Positions 56,252 through 64,000 of a stretch of 64,000 nt of DNA are shown piece by piece. Positions within the stretch are counted from its first letter, which is position 1. Every line of letters starts with the position of its first letter. Origin of the DNA: Psychrobacter sp. 72-O-c. Its GTDB lineage: Bacteria; Pseudomonadota; Gammaproteobacteria; Pseudomonadales; Moraxellaceae. The notes beneath the pieces were generated by a model, which had not been told where the DNA came from, searched no databases, and saw nothing but the letters and a program-made list of their open reading frames with translations. Position numbers and translations under genes: made by a program. The stretch lies in contig NZ_CAJHBI010000005.1 in assembly GCF_904846605.1 (NCBI RefSeq), positions 62,001 through 126,000 of the forward strand, written 5' to 3'.

Positions 56252-56848
56252 TTATTCTTGAGGTTCAGACGCAATCGCATAAACGCGCCGGTTCAATATA
56301 TTGCCCTCTTCACTATCAGACGGCGCAATCGGTCTTCTTGCGCCATACTCAGTCGCCGTGATGCGCTCAGAGGCAATGTTATATTTAGATATTAAATAAT
56401 TCTTAACCTTATTCGATCTGTCTTGCGCTAAAGCATTCGCTTTGTCTATAGAAGCGCTATCGACTTCAGTTCTTGAGTTATGACCTTCAATCAATATGGT
56501 GGCGTTTTTATACTCTTGCAATCTCATTCCTACTTTATCCAGCTCAAGCTGGTACTCTGGCGATAGCTCACTGCTACCTTTAGCAAAAAAGGCGCGATAC
56601 TCCATTTTTAGACCTACACCAGGAGCCGTAAAAGGACAGCCTCTTTCATCTACTATCACGTTATACGGAGTGGCTGGACACTGGTCTATATCATCAGGTA
56701 CGCCATCACCATCTCTATCCAAATTAACCGAAACAGTTGGTATATTGATAGTTTGACCTGTTTGATCAGACAAATCGGGCGTTTGACAGCCTGTCAGTAC
56801 AAAAGCACTTATCATAACCGTCGCTATTGTCCATAATTTAACGTTCAT
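56252..56848 (-). CDS. OmpA-like peptidoglycan-associated lipoprotein with a TSP3-type calcium repeat
   Basis: A 198-aa protein with lipobox LTGC (Cys21), calcium-type DRDGDGVPDDIDQCPATP and a full OmpA_C domain: FFAKGSSELSPEYQLELDKV, TILIEGHNSRTEVDSAS, ALAQDRSNKVKNYLISKY and GARRPIAPSDSEEGNILNRR with the conserved NRR. It should sit in the outer membrane and bind peptidoglycan. It lies 157 bp upstream of its paralogue and 27 bp downstream of the hydroxylase gene. Confidence 0.88.
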   Translation of the reverse strand: MNVKLWTIATVMISAFVLTGCQTPDLSDQTGQTINIPTVSVNLDRDGDGVPDDIDQCPATPYNVIVDERGCPFTAPGVGLKMEYRAFFAKGSSELSPEYQLELDKVGMRLQEYKNATILIEGHNSRTEVDSASIDKANALAQDRSNKVKNYLISKYNIASERITATEYGARRPIAPSDSEEGNILNRRVYAIASEPQE

Positions 56849-56875
56849 ATTCTACTCTTCCATAAGTTTAAACAC

Positions 56876-58144
56876 CTAAACCCCACTCGCCTGCTTAGCA
56901 AACAAACGCATCAACGGTTTTATTTTACTGACCCGAGACATACCCTCATTACGCAACTGTTGGATAGGTCGCAGTTGCGCAAACTCGCCAGCAAACAACC
57001 AGTTAAGCGCAGAAAAGCTATGCATCATTAGACTATTATGCGGACGACGCAGGCGTTCATAAGTGCGCAGTGTTTGAGTGGCTCCCCATAGTGTGCCGCC
57101 ACTACGAGCAAAGTCATGCTCTAGTTGATGGCTTAATGCCTGTACATCGAGCATGCCAAGATTCAATCCTTGGCCAGCTAGCGGATGCACGCCATGCGCA
57201 GCATCACCGATTAATACTAGATTGTCAGCGACATAACTGCGTGCTTGCTGCGCCGTTAATGGAAAGCTTGCAATCGATTCAATCTGACTGATAGCGCCAA
57301 GCTCATAAGTACTAGCAGCCGCTAATTTATCGGCAATAACACGCGGCTCTTGGGTCTCAAGCTCAAGTGCCTGATTGCGTGGTAATGTCCAGACCACTGA
57401 CTGCCAATGCTGCGGATTGGCTTTATCTTCTGCGGTAATATCTGCTAATGGTAATAACGCGAGCGTACCTGTAGGCAGCATCGCTTGGCGAGCGGTCGCT
57501 TGATGAGGCTTAGCCGTTTGAATCGCGCAGCAGATCGCTGTTTGATTATAATCTAAAGTATCCAGCTCAATCCCTGCTTGCCGACGGACAAACGAGCCAC
57601 GACCGTCAGAACCGATTAACAGACCCGCATCAATCGCCGTGCCATCGTCTAATGTGACCCGGTAGCCTTGTTGCGCACCCCGCCAGTCCATTTGTATGAC
57701 CTTTTGTCCTGCAATAACAGTTAGATAGTCTTTAACATCATCTTCTTGCAAGCGCTGCCATAAGGCATATTCAACGACCGTCGGCTCTACCATACTACCG
57801 AGTAACTTAGGAGCTGAATTTTTTTTATCACAGCTGTCTTCATCACCAAACTTTAACTCGCCAATACCATTGAGCTGCCATACCTGCATTTGCGAGTAGT
57901 CCGCTTTACGACCTGAGGTGGCAATTTTCTGCCATGTACCGATATCTTTTAGCAACTCGATACTGGCAAGGCTGAGCGCATAGACCCGCGCATCTCGGTG
58001 GCTGAGTTTTTCTTGCCAATCAGCATCATTGCGTTTAGGTCGTGCATCAATCAAAGTAACCCGTCGTTTGGCTTGGGCTAATTTTAGCGCCAGACTGGCA
58101 CCGACGATACCGCCGCCAATAATAAGCGTATGGTTGTTTTTCAT
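56876..58144 (-). CDS. UbiH/UbiF/VisC-family FAD-dependent hydroxylase
   Basis: A 422-aa flavoprotein monooxygenase. It has the FAD-binding TLIIGGGIVGASLALKLAQA (5-24), LLIGSDGRGSFVRRQAGI with the DG motif, and VLIGDAAHGVHPLAGQGLNL with the GD motif. These enzymes hydroxylate the ring of ubiquinone precursors. It follows the UbiH gene by 80 bp, the usual ubiH-visC pairing, so UbiI or UbiF activity is likely. The exact ring position cannot be assigned by eye. Confidence 0.88.
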   Translation of the reverse strand: MKNNHTLIIGGGIVGASLALKLAQAKRRVTLIDARPKRNDADWQEKLSHRDARVYALSLASIELLKDIGTWQKIATSGRKADYSQMQVWQLNGIGELKFGDEDSCDKKNSAPKLLGSMVEPTVVEYALWQRLQEDDVKDYLTVIAGQKVIQMDWRGAQQGYRVTLDDGTAIDAGLLIGSDGRGSFVRRQAGIELDTLDYNQTAICCAIQTAKPHQATARQAMLPTGTLALLPLADITAEDKANPQHWQSVVWTLPRNQALELETQEPRVIADKLAAASTYELGAISQIESIASFPLTAQQARSYVADNLVLIGDAAHGVHPLAGQGLNLGMLDVQALSHQLEHDFARSGGTLWGATQTLRTYERLRRPHNSLMMHSFSALNWLFAGEFAQLRPIQQLRNEGMSRVSKIKPLMRLFAKQASGV

Positions 58145-58224
58145 AAAGTATCCTTCAGTATAAGACTAACAATATAAAACTATCGATATAAACACTCTCA
58201 GTATAAATACCCTCAATATAAAGC

Positions 58225-59586
58225 TTATGACTTCAAACCCATTGCATAATTAGCAATTAACGGTTTAATGTTAGGCAACTTATCAAAGGCAACCAATGCC
58301 ACATTACGCGCCAGCTTAATAGCAGGATTGGGATGGGTAAAGCCGTGTACTACCGCATCACAAAAGCGAATCACCCGCTTCTGATCGGTTTGCCGTGATT
58401 TCTCATAGCGTTTTAGTAATTGAGGATCGCCGATATCGGCACCCTTTAACACTTGGGTACTCATCATTTGTGCAAGTACATGCGCATCACGCATACAGAG
58501 GTTAAAACCTTGACCCGCTACTGGGTGCAAAGTGTGAGCCGCATTGCCCATGATGACGCAGCGTCCATCAACTTGCGCATCTGCCAGCACACGCGTTAAT
58601 GGATAAGCGCCGCGACGACCAGCCGTGGTAAACGTGCCAGCGCGCTGACCAAAGGCTTGCTGTAAGGTTTGTAAGAAATGATCGTCATCTTCTAAATATT
58701 GGGTTTCCTCACCTGTTGGACAGACCCAAACCACTGAACGTCGATAACCCGTCTGATAGTCATCATTGCCATCACCATCTGGATCAGTCAACGGCAATAC
58801 CGCCAGTGGCCCTGCTGGACTAAAGCGCTCAATGGCGACATGCTCATGCGGTTGATCAGTCTGTACCACGCCCACGATAGCTGTTTGTCCATAATCATAA
58901 GTCGTCGTGCCGATACCTAAGAGCTGGCGTACGGTAGAATCGCGACCATCACAAGCCACTAATACACTGCCCTGTAATTGCTGCTCGTGCTCATCACTAT
59001 CATAATAGTTAAAGCTAAGTGTAACCCCAGCTGTTGATTGTGAGCCTATTTGCTGTTCAACAGCTGTAACGTTGGCATTATCAATTAAGGTAATCAGAGG
59101 TTCCTGTTGCGCGGCTAATAATAACTTACGACCCAGCCAAGCGTTTTCCATCACTTGCCCAAATGACTCTACCTTCTCATCAGCCTTATTCAACTGCGCA
59201 CGCCCAAAGCTGCCTTGCTCGCTAATCTGTACCGCATCAATACGGCAGGCATGGCTCTGTAGCTCTGACCATAGACCAATCTCTTGATAAATCTGTACGG
59301 TCCGACGCGACAACGCGGTATTACGGCTGTCTAAATAATGGCTACGGGTACTGTCATCATTTGGGCTAATGGTTGGATAGCTGTTTTTCTCTAACAAGGT
59401 ACTGGCAATACCATGATGCGCTAATAATAACGCAAAGGACAAACCAACATGACCGCCGCCAGCAATAAGTACTTGCTGCTCGGTCAGCTTTGCTGTGCTT
59501 GCTTGTTTATGAGTTTGTATCGTTTCTTTATCATCAGTAGCATCGAGTTGCTTAGCGTTTGAATCTTTTAAACCATTATTATCCAT
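58225..59586 (-). CDS. ubiH: 2-octaprenyl-6-methoxyphenol hydroxylase UbiH
   Basis: A 453-aa flavoprotein with an N-terminal polar extension of about 35 residues before the FAD site VLIAGGGHVGLSFALLLAHH. It also has RNTALSRRTVQIYQEIGLW, VLVACDGRDSTVRQLLGI and CVIMGNAAHTLHPVAGQGFN. The GNAAHTLHPVAGQG form is that of UbiH. It acts in ubiquinone ring hydroxylation in the cytoplasmic Ubi complex. It is the first gene of a two-gene unit, with the VisC-like gene second. Confidence 0.88.
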   Translation of the reverse strand: MDNNGLKDSNAKQLDATDDKETIQTHKQASTAKLTEQQVLIAGGGHVGLSFALLLAHHGIASTLLEKNSYPTISPNDDSTRSHYLDSRNTALSRRTVQIYQEIGLWSELQSHACRIDAVQISEQGSFGRAQLNKADEKVESFGQVMENAWLGRKLLLAAQQEPLITLIDNANVTAVEQQIGSQSTAGVTLSFNYYDSDEHEQQLQGSVLVACDGRDSTVRQLLGIGTTTYDYGQTAIVGVVQTDQPHEHVAIERFSPAGPLAVLPLTDPDGDGNDDYQTGYRRSVVWVCPTGEETQYLEDDDHFLQTLQQAFGQRAGTFTTAGRRGAYPLTRVLADAQVDGRCVIMGNAAHTLHPVAGQGFNLCMRDAHVLAQMMSTQVLKGADIGDPQLLKRYEKSRQTDQKRVIRFCDAVVHGFTHPNPAIKLARNVALVAFDKLPNIKPLIANYAMGLKS

Positions 59587-59632
59587 CTTTATTATTCCTA
59601 TTAAGGTGTTACCATCATTATTGCCATCTTTA

Positions 59633-59710
59633 ATACAGTCAGTTCAAAATAAAAGAGAGTCGTTCATATCATCGTGCTACTGGTATCGTTTTTAAATTGG
59701 AGCAACTATA
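59633..59710. repeat. MITE-like repeat, copy G (short, second subfamily)
   Basis: Left end TACAGTCAGTTCAAAATAAA and AGAGAGTCGTTCATATCATC match copy F. It then skips from GTGCTACTGGTATCG directly to the right end TTTTTAAATTGGAGCAACTATA, lacking the middle. It lies just upstream of ubiH. Confidence 0.8.
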
Positions 59711-60331
59711 GTTCTATTGCTCGTAGCACTATTTTTATATGTTTTTCATATCATCATTTAACGTCATTTTTAATGTCGTTTTTTCACATAAACGTAGATT
59801 TAAGCGCTTATGACAGATAACGATTGAACCATTGTTAGATACTAATAGATTACCACAACTTACTCAAATTTCGGTGAGCTTCACTGTATCTAAGCGCTAT
59901 GGTTATTGCTTTTGAGCTTGTACTATTAGTGAGTTGACGGTTAAATGACAGCGAAATGAGAATAAGACTACATTGATAGCTGAACCGAATATTAGCGATA
60001 TGTTAGGTAGTTGCAATCGCCATACAAAAAACAGTCTCACCTAATGTCATGCTTAGCTTGAAATCTAAAAACTATCAACCATAATGACAACAGCACCTTC
60101 ACTTTTGTCCCTATTAAAATAACGTACAGCCACCCTGTTAACCGTCACTTTTAAATACAAAATTTAGAACATAGCTTTTAAAAAATAATCTGTAAAAACA
60201 TAATTTAAAAAACAGTACTTTGAATCTCATAACATTTTTTAGCACTTTATATATTAGCCTATTAATGATGTGTTTTTATGACCACGATGTTATAACAACA
60301 GCATGAGGGCAACCAATACAAGGATAATCGC
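59711..60331. other. Long non-coding gap between ubiH and phoH
   Basis: About 620 bp beyond repeat G with no convincing gene on either strand. It must hold the divergent promoters of ubiH and phoH. It is AT-rich; no clear -35/-10 pair, operator or structured RNA was recognised. Confidence 0.4.
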
Positions 60332-61432
60332 TTGACTGACTCCATGAGCCGCCGTATAAAATTCGAATCATTGACCCCAGCCCAGCTCAAAACTGTGCTT
60401 GGTGAATATAATAGTCACATGAAATATATCCAAACTCGCCTCAATATCAAAATAAGTCAGCGCCAAGGTGATTTCTGCCTAAGTGGTGATTTGATAGACG
60501 TTGAGCGCGGTGAACGTATCTTATATAAGCTAGTAGATGAAACCCAAAACAGTAAAAATATTAGTCCAGAAGAGCTCCATCTCATAATTCAATCGAGTAT
60601 TTCACGCGACCAAGATATAGAAGACGATGAGCAGACTGCAGCTAGCGAGGATAAAAACGATTTAGATTCGCCTAGCGACTTTACGCCTGTCAGCTTGCGT
60701 ACTCGTAATGGCAAAATCGTACCCCGTGGTGGCAATCAGCAGCGCTATGTTAAGGATATCCTATCTTCTGATGTGTCGTTTGGTATTGGCCCTGCAGGTA
60801 CCGGAAAAACTTATCTGGCAGTAGCCTGTGCGGTTGATATGTTAGAGCGCAATGAGATTGAACGTATCTTGTTAGTGCGTCCAGCAGTTGAGGCCGGTGA
60901 AAAGTTGGGTTTCTTACCTGGCGACTTAACTCAAAAGATCGATCCTTATTTGCGCCCATTGTATGACGCGCTATATGAGATGATAGGTTTTGAAAAAGTT
61001 GGCAAGATGCTTGAGCGTCAAGAGATTGAAGTGGCGCCATTGGCTTATATGCGTGGTCGTACGCTAAACAATTCATTTGTGATCTTAGATGAGGCACAAA
61101 ATACCACCCCTGAGCAGATGAAAATGTTTTTAACGCGCTTAGGTTTTGGTTCACGTGCGGTCATCACTGGTGACATCACACAAGTCGATTTGCCGCGCGG
61201 TAGTAAATCAGGACTGGCGCAAGCGATGGAAATCTTAAGCGACATTGAAGAGATTCATATCACCAAATTTGATTCAAAAGACGTGGTACGCCATCAGTTG
61301 GTACAAAAAATCGTCGAAGCGTATGATGTGTTTGACGAGAAGGAAGAAATGCTCAAAGAGAAGCGCAAGCAAGAGCGTATGGCTGAACAAGATCGTCGAG
61401 ACGCCATTGCTCATGCGGCGGCTAAGTTATAG
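60332..61432 (+). CDS. phoH: PhoH family ATPase (YbeZ)
   Basis: A 366-aa protein. A KH-like N-terminal part precedes the PhoH ATPase domain with Walker A GPAGTGKT (153-160), RPAVEAGEKLGFLPGDL, and Walker B ILDEAQN (251-257). A charged Lys/Arg/Glu tail follows. The start is probably TTG at 60332: AAGGA ends seven bases ahead, whereas the ATG at 60344 is too far. PhoH/YbeZ works with YbeY in ribosomal RNA handling. ybeY lies downstream but behind a terminator. Confidence 0.92.
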   Translation: MTDSMSRRIKFESLTPAQLKTVLGEYNSHMKYIQTRLNIKISQRQGDFCLSGDLIDVERGERILYKLVDETQNSKNISPEELHLIIQSSISRDQDIEDDEQTAASEDKNDLDSPSDFTPVSLRTRNGKIVPRGGNQQRYVKDILSSDVSFGIGPAGTGKTYLAVACAVDMLERNEIERILLVRPAVEAGEKLGFLPGDLTQKIDPYLRPLYDALYEMIGFEKVGKMLERQEIEVAPLAYMRGRTLNNSFVILDEAQNTTPEQMKMFLTRLGFGSRAVITGDITQVDLPRGSKSGLAQAMEILSDIEEIHITKFDSKDVVRHQLVQKIVEAYDVFDEKEEMLKEKRKQERMAEQDRRDAIAHAAAKL

Positions 61433-61506
61433 TTCATACTATTAAACTTATGGTTTATTAAAAATAATTTATTAAGTTTATAATCTCAAACCTTTATTTT
61501 TAAAAT

Positions 61507-61536
61507 AAAAAACCGGATATTTTTGTCCGGTTTTTT
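61507..61536 (+). terminator. Rho-independent terminator between phoH and ybeY
   Basis: Stem AACCGGA / TCCGGTT (extended by flanking A/T pairs) with a T-rich loop of eight bases and a run of T. It may end or attenuate phoH transcription before ybeY. Confidence 0.8.
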
Positions 61537-61583
61537 ATGGTTTAATCTCAATAAGATAAAGGCAATAGACAAAGGATATAATA

Positions 61584-62231
61584 ATGAGCCAACCTCATCA
61601 CGAAGACTTTAATGTGAATGATAACGATATGAATAATCCAGATATAGATAACAAGCATACCAATAATACAGACTATCCTGAACTAAATATTAGCGCTGCT
61701 GACAGCTTTGATATAGACGGTGTTGATGCCGAGCTGTTAGATACTTTTTATACGGAAGAAGCATTGCAACCAGTGTTGATAGCGACCTTGGACTATATTA
61801 ATGAGCGGCTTCAAAGTGGTCTTAATCTGCCTTACTTTGCCGATATTGATGATGAGTTATGGCAACAAAAGCCTAAAGCGCTGGATATCTATATTACTGA
61901 TGGCATTGAAGGACGCGAGCTGAACTTAGAGGCGCGTGGTAAAGATCATCCGACCAATATTTTATCCTATCCAAGCGAGATGCCGGCCAATATTATTGAG
62001 CTGATGCCGACGTTACCTTTAGGTGAGCTGATTATTTGTCATGAAGTGGTGGTGCGTGAAGCCGCTGAACAAGATAAAACCGTGGCGCAGCACATTAGCC
62101 ATTTATTGATACATGGCGTGCTGCATTTATTTGGCTTTGATCATATGACTGGGCAAGCTGAGCAAGACGAGATGGAAAGTTTTGAGATTGATATTTTAAA
62201 ACGTCTAGCACTGCCCAACCCTTATCTTTAA
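61584..62231 (+). CDS. ybeY: YbeY rRNA maturation factor / endoribonuclease
   Basis: A 215-aa protein, longer than the usual 155-170 because of an Asn/Asp-rich N-terminal extension of about 50 residues. The core has the zinc motif HGVLHLFGFDH with His177, His181 and His187, and TNILSYPSEMP. It processes 16S rRNA 3' ends and takes part in ribosome quality control. AAGGA seven bases ahead supports the start. It lies 151 bp after phoH and converges with the MscS gene. Confidence 0.92.
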   Translation: MSQPHHEDFNVNDNDMNNPDIDNKHTNNTDYPELNISAADSFDIDGVDAELLDTFYTEEALQPVLIATLDYINERLQSGLNLPYFADIDDELWQQKPKALDIYITDGIEGRELNLEARGKDHPTNILSYPSEMPANIIELMPTLPLGELIICHEVVVREAAEQDKTVAQHISHLLIHGVLHLFGFDHMTGQAEQDEMESFEIDILKRLALPNPYL

Positions 62232-62236
62232 CTGTT

Positions 62237-63112
62237 TTAATCTTTATTCATCGGCAGCTTTTGTGATTGATCCATATTGTTGACCAGCATGTCCAAGCCT
62301 TTAACATGCACACTGCGCTGCGGGAATGGGATATCAATTTTATTATCGTCAAGCGCGTATTTAAACTGCTCAAGTAAATCGCACTGCATTCCCCACCAGT
62401 CATCATTGGTCGTCCAGACGTTCAAAGTCAAATCGACTGAATTGTCGCCTAAGTTAGTGACACGCACCACAGGCGCAGGGTCGCTAAAAGCAATAGGATT
62501 GTTTTTGGCCAAACTCAGCATGATATCTTTGGCTGTTTTGATATCTGCATCATAGCCAATACCTATGGTGATATCCACGCGGCGATTGGGCAGCGAAGTA
62601 TAGTTGGTGGTGGCTGAGGTGGTGATTTCGCTATTTGGGACAATGATATCGTGATTGTTAATCGTCGTCAGATGAGTATTAATTAAGGTAATCTCAGTAA
62701 CCGTACCGGTAAAACCATTGATCTGTATATAGTCGCCACGCACAAACGGACGAAAGGTCACAATCATGATACCAGCGGCAAAGTTTGACAGCTGATCCTT
62801 TAGCGATAGACCAATTGCAATGGCTGCACCACCTAGTATAGCGACAACCGAAGTCGTCTGTACACCAACTTTACTAAGCGCCGCTAGGACGACTATCACC
62901 AATAAAACACCGTATAGCAAGCGGCTTAAAAAACTGGCTACCGTGTCATCTAAACGACTACGCACCATAATGCGGTTAGCAACGCCGATGGCTTTTTTGG
63001 CCAGCCAGCGTCCCACTACAAATATCAGTAGCGCCAAGAGGACTTTAAATAATAGTGTCAATGCACTATCGATCAGCGCGGCGATATCCAGCGTAAATCC
63101 TAAAAATTCCAT
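62237..63112 (-). CDS. Small-conductance mechanosensitive channel, MscS family
   Basis: A 291-aa protein of MscS length. Three N-terminal membrane helices come first, the third being the pore helix with VAILGGAAIAIGLSLKDQLS. The beta domain follows with FVRGDYIQINGFTGTVTEIT and VPNSEITTSATTNYT, and then the alpha/beta cytoplasmic domain. It releases solutes on hypo-osmotic shock through the inner membrane. It is a single gene, with 97 bp to the TonB-like gene. Confidence 0.92.
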   Translation of the reverse strand: MEFLGFTLDIAALIDSALTLLFKVLLALLIFVVGRWLAKKAIGVANRIMVRSRLDDTVASFLSRLLYGVLLVIVVLAALSKVGVQTTSVVAILGGAAIAIGLSLKDQLSNFAAGIMIVTFRPFVRGDYIQINGFTGTVTEITLINTHLTTINNHDIIVPNSEITTSATTNYTSLPNRRVDITIGIGYDADIKTAKDIMLSLAKNNPIAFSDPAPVVRVTNLGDNSVDLTLNVWTTNDDWWGMQCDLLEQFKYALDDNKIDIPFPQRSVHVKGLDMLVNNMDQSQKLPMNKD

Positions 63113-63209
63113 ATTTACTCTTCTTTATTCTATGGCTTTATTTTTATAAAACTTGAACTTAAAATTAAATTTCAACTGTAATCTTAAACTACGTTCTTAA
63201 ATTATAGTC

Positions 63210-64000
63210 TTAATAAGTCACTTCCACCGTATCGCTGTAACGATAGGTACGAATCAGGCGCAGCTCGACAATATCGCTCATGTCTGCCGTGAATTTACCA
63301 AAGGGCGCGGCTTGTCGTACTGATTGTTTAGCCGCTTCGTCCAAGATGGTTGAGTCTGAGCTTTCGAGCAGACGAATGGCTTTGATATTACCATCATCAC
63401 TGATAATGACCATCAGACGTACTTCGCCGGTGATACCTTGCGCTCGCGCTTGTACGGGGTAATGAAGGTTGCCCACACGCTCGACATGCTCACGGAAAGT
63501 ATCAATATAATCAGCTGCCGCGCCGCGTGTGGTTGAGTTACTATCCACGGTCACCACTTTCGACTTGGTCGCATACAGCTGCTGACGCTGAGACAGCTGC
63601 GCTTCTAAAGTAGCTATTTGCTTACGTAGCCGCTCTTCTTGCGCGACCAGATCATCTTGCGCTTGCTTGCTGTCGTTATCCGACTCTACACTGGCCTGAC
63701 GCCAGCTCAATGTTGTCCGTAGATAGCTTTCTTGATAGCGCTGCTGGCGAACTTGGCGCTGCAAATCGATCACATCTTGAGTCTCGTTTATCTGCTCGGC
63801 AGATAATGGACTGGTCTGTGCGCTCTCCTGCCTTAAATGCTGTTGCACCGTACCGCCGCCCTCTTGTGAGGCATTAGCTATAAAATGAGCGTCTTCGTTC
63901 GGTTGCATATTTTCGGTCATCGCTTTAGCGACATCTTGAATTAATGCGGCTGGGTCTTGCCCCATAGAAAAACTAACGCCAAAGATAAGCAGCGCATGTG
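63210..64000 (-). CDS. TonB-like energy transducer, partial (runs off right edge)
   Basis: The visible part is at least 263 residues. The frame stays open upstream of the Met at 63965 to the window edge (HALLIFGVSFS, the end of a membrane helix), so the true start is outside. A long Gln/Glu-rich coiled-coil region (about 50-125 of the visible part) precedes a C-terminal TonB_C domain with ARAQGITGEVRLMVIISDDG and SVRQAAPFGKF. TonB proteins carry proton-motive energy to outer-membrane receptors. The spacer is helical rather than the Pro-rich type of E. coli TonB. Confidence 0.85.
   Translation of the reverse strand, partial: HALLIFGVSFSMGQDPAALIQDVAKAMTENMQPNEDAHFIANASQEGGGTVQQHLRQESAQTSPLSAEQINETQDVIDLQRQVRQQRYQESYLRTTLSWRQASVESDNDSKQAQDDLVAQEERLRKQIATLEAQLSQRQQLYATKSKVVTVDSNSTTRGAAADYIDTFREHVERVGNLHYPVQARAQGITGEVRLMVIISDDGNIKAIRLLESSDSTILDEAAKQSVRQAAPFGKFTADMSDIVELRLIRTYRYSDTVEVTY

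Overview
The window looks like a chromosome segment of a gammaproteobacterium of the Moraxellaceae, most likely Psychrobacter. This is inferred from protein style, moderate-to-low GC, the mix of genes and a family of AT-rich intergenic repeats; no database was consulted. About two thirds (1-42.6 kb) is surface-polysaccharide biosynthesis, all on the minus strand. The remaining third (42.6-64 kb) is housekeeping and small accessory genes on both strands.

The polysaccharide region reads as two tandem loci, each headed by its own export/control genes. Locus 1 (about 42.6 to 16.3 kb) runs wza-wzb-wzc, tviB-wbpP (UDP-GalNAcA supply), a PglK-like ABC flippase, rmlB-rmlA-fdtA, an ankyrin-tailed sugar N-formyltransferase and an aminotransferase (a dTDP-3-formamido-3,6-dideoxyhexose route). 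It then has glycosyltransferases (GT2, GT4, GT25), two pyruvyl transferases, a Wzy-like polymerase, an initiating sugar-phosphate transferase and wzi, and closes with a strong terminator. Locus 2 (about 15.5 kb to the left edge) runs wza, a decayed wzb, wzc, a WbpM/PglF-type 4,6-dehydratase, a Wzx flippase, a QueC-like protein, a GT25, several GT2/GT4 enzymes, a pyruvyl transferase and an EpsG-like polymerase broken by a single-base frameshift. A GT2 gene then runs off the edge. The two wza genes are almost identical over about 910 bp and 27 kb apart in direct orientation, whereas the two wzc genes have diverged. This points to recent gene conversion and a potential deletion or amplification hotspot. 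Only locus 1 keeps an intact Wzb phosphatase.

Right of the capsule region are rluB, three minus-strand genes of unknown function that share a C-terminal helical domain, a LysE-type exporter and a MarC-family protein. Next is a NAD biosynthesis island: nadC, a Nudix-like/winged-helix regulator and nadA-nadB. A near-identical palindrome lies upstream of both nadC and nadA, the probable operator of that regulator. Then come lysO, two OmpA-like lipoproteins, two UbiH-family hydroxylases, phoH, ybeY, an MscS channel and a TonB-like protein that runs off the right edge.

Seven copies of a MITE-like repeat of about 75-155 bp lie between genes. There is one small IS630-type transposase remnant. I saw no tRNA, rRNA, CRISPR array or intact insertion sequence.
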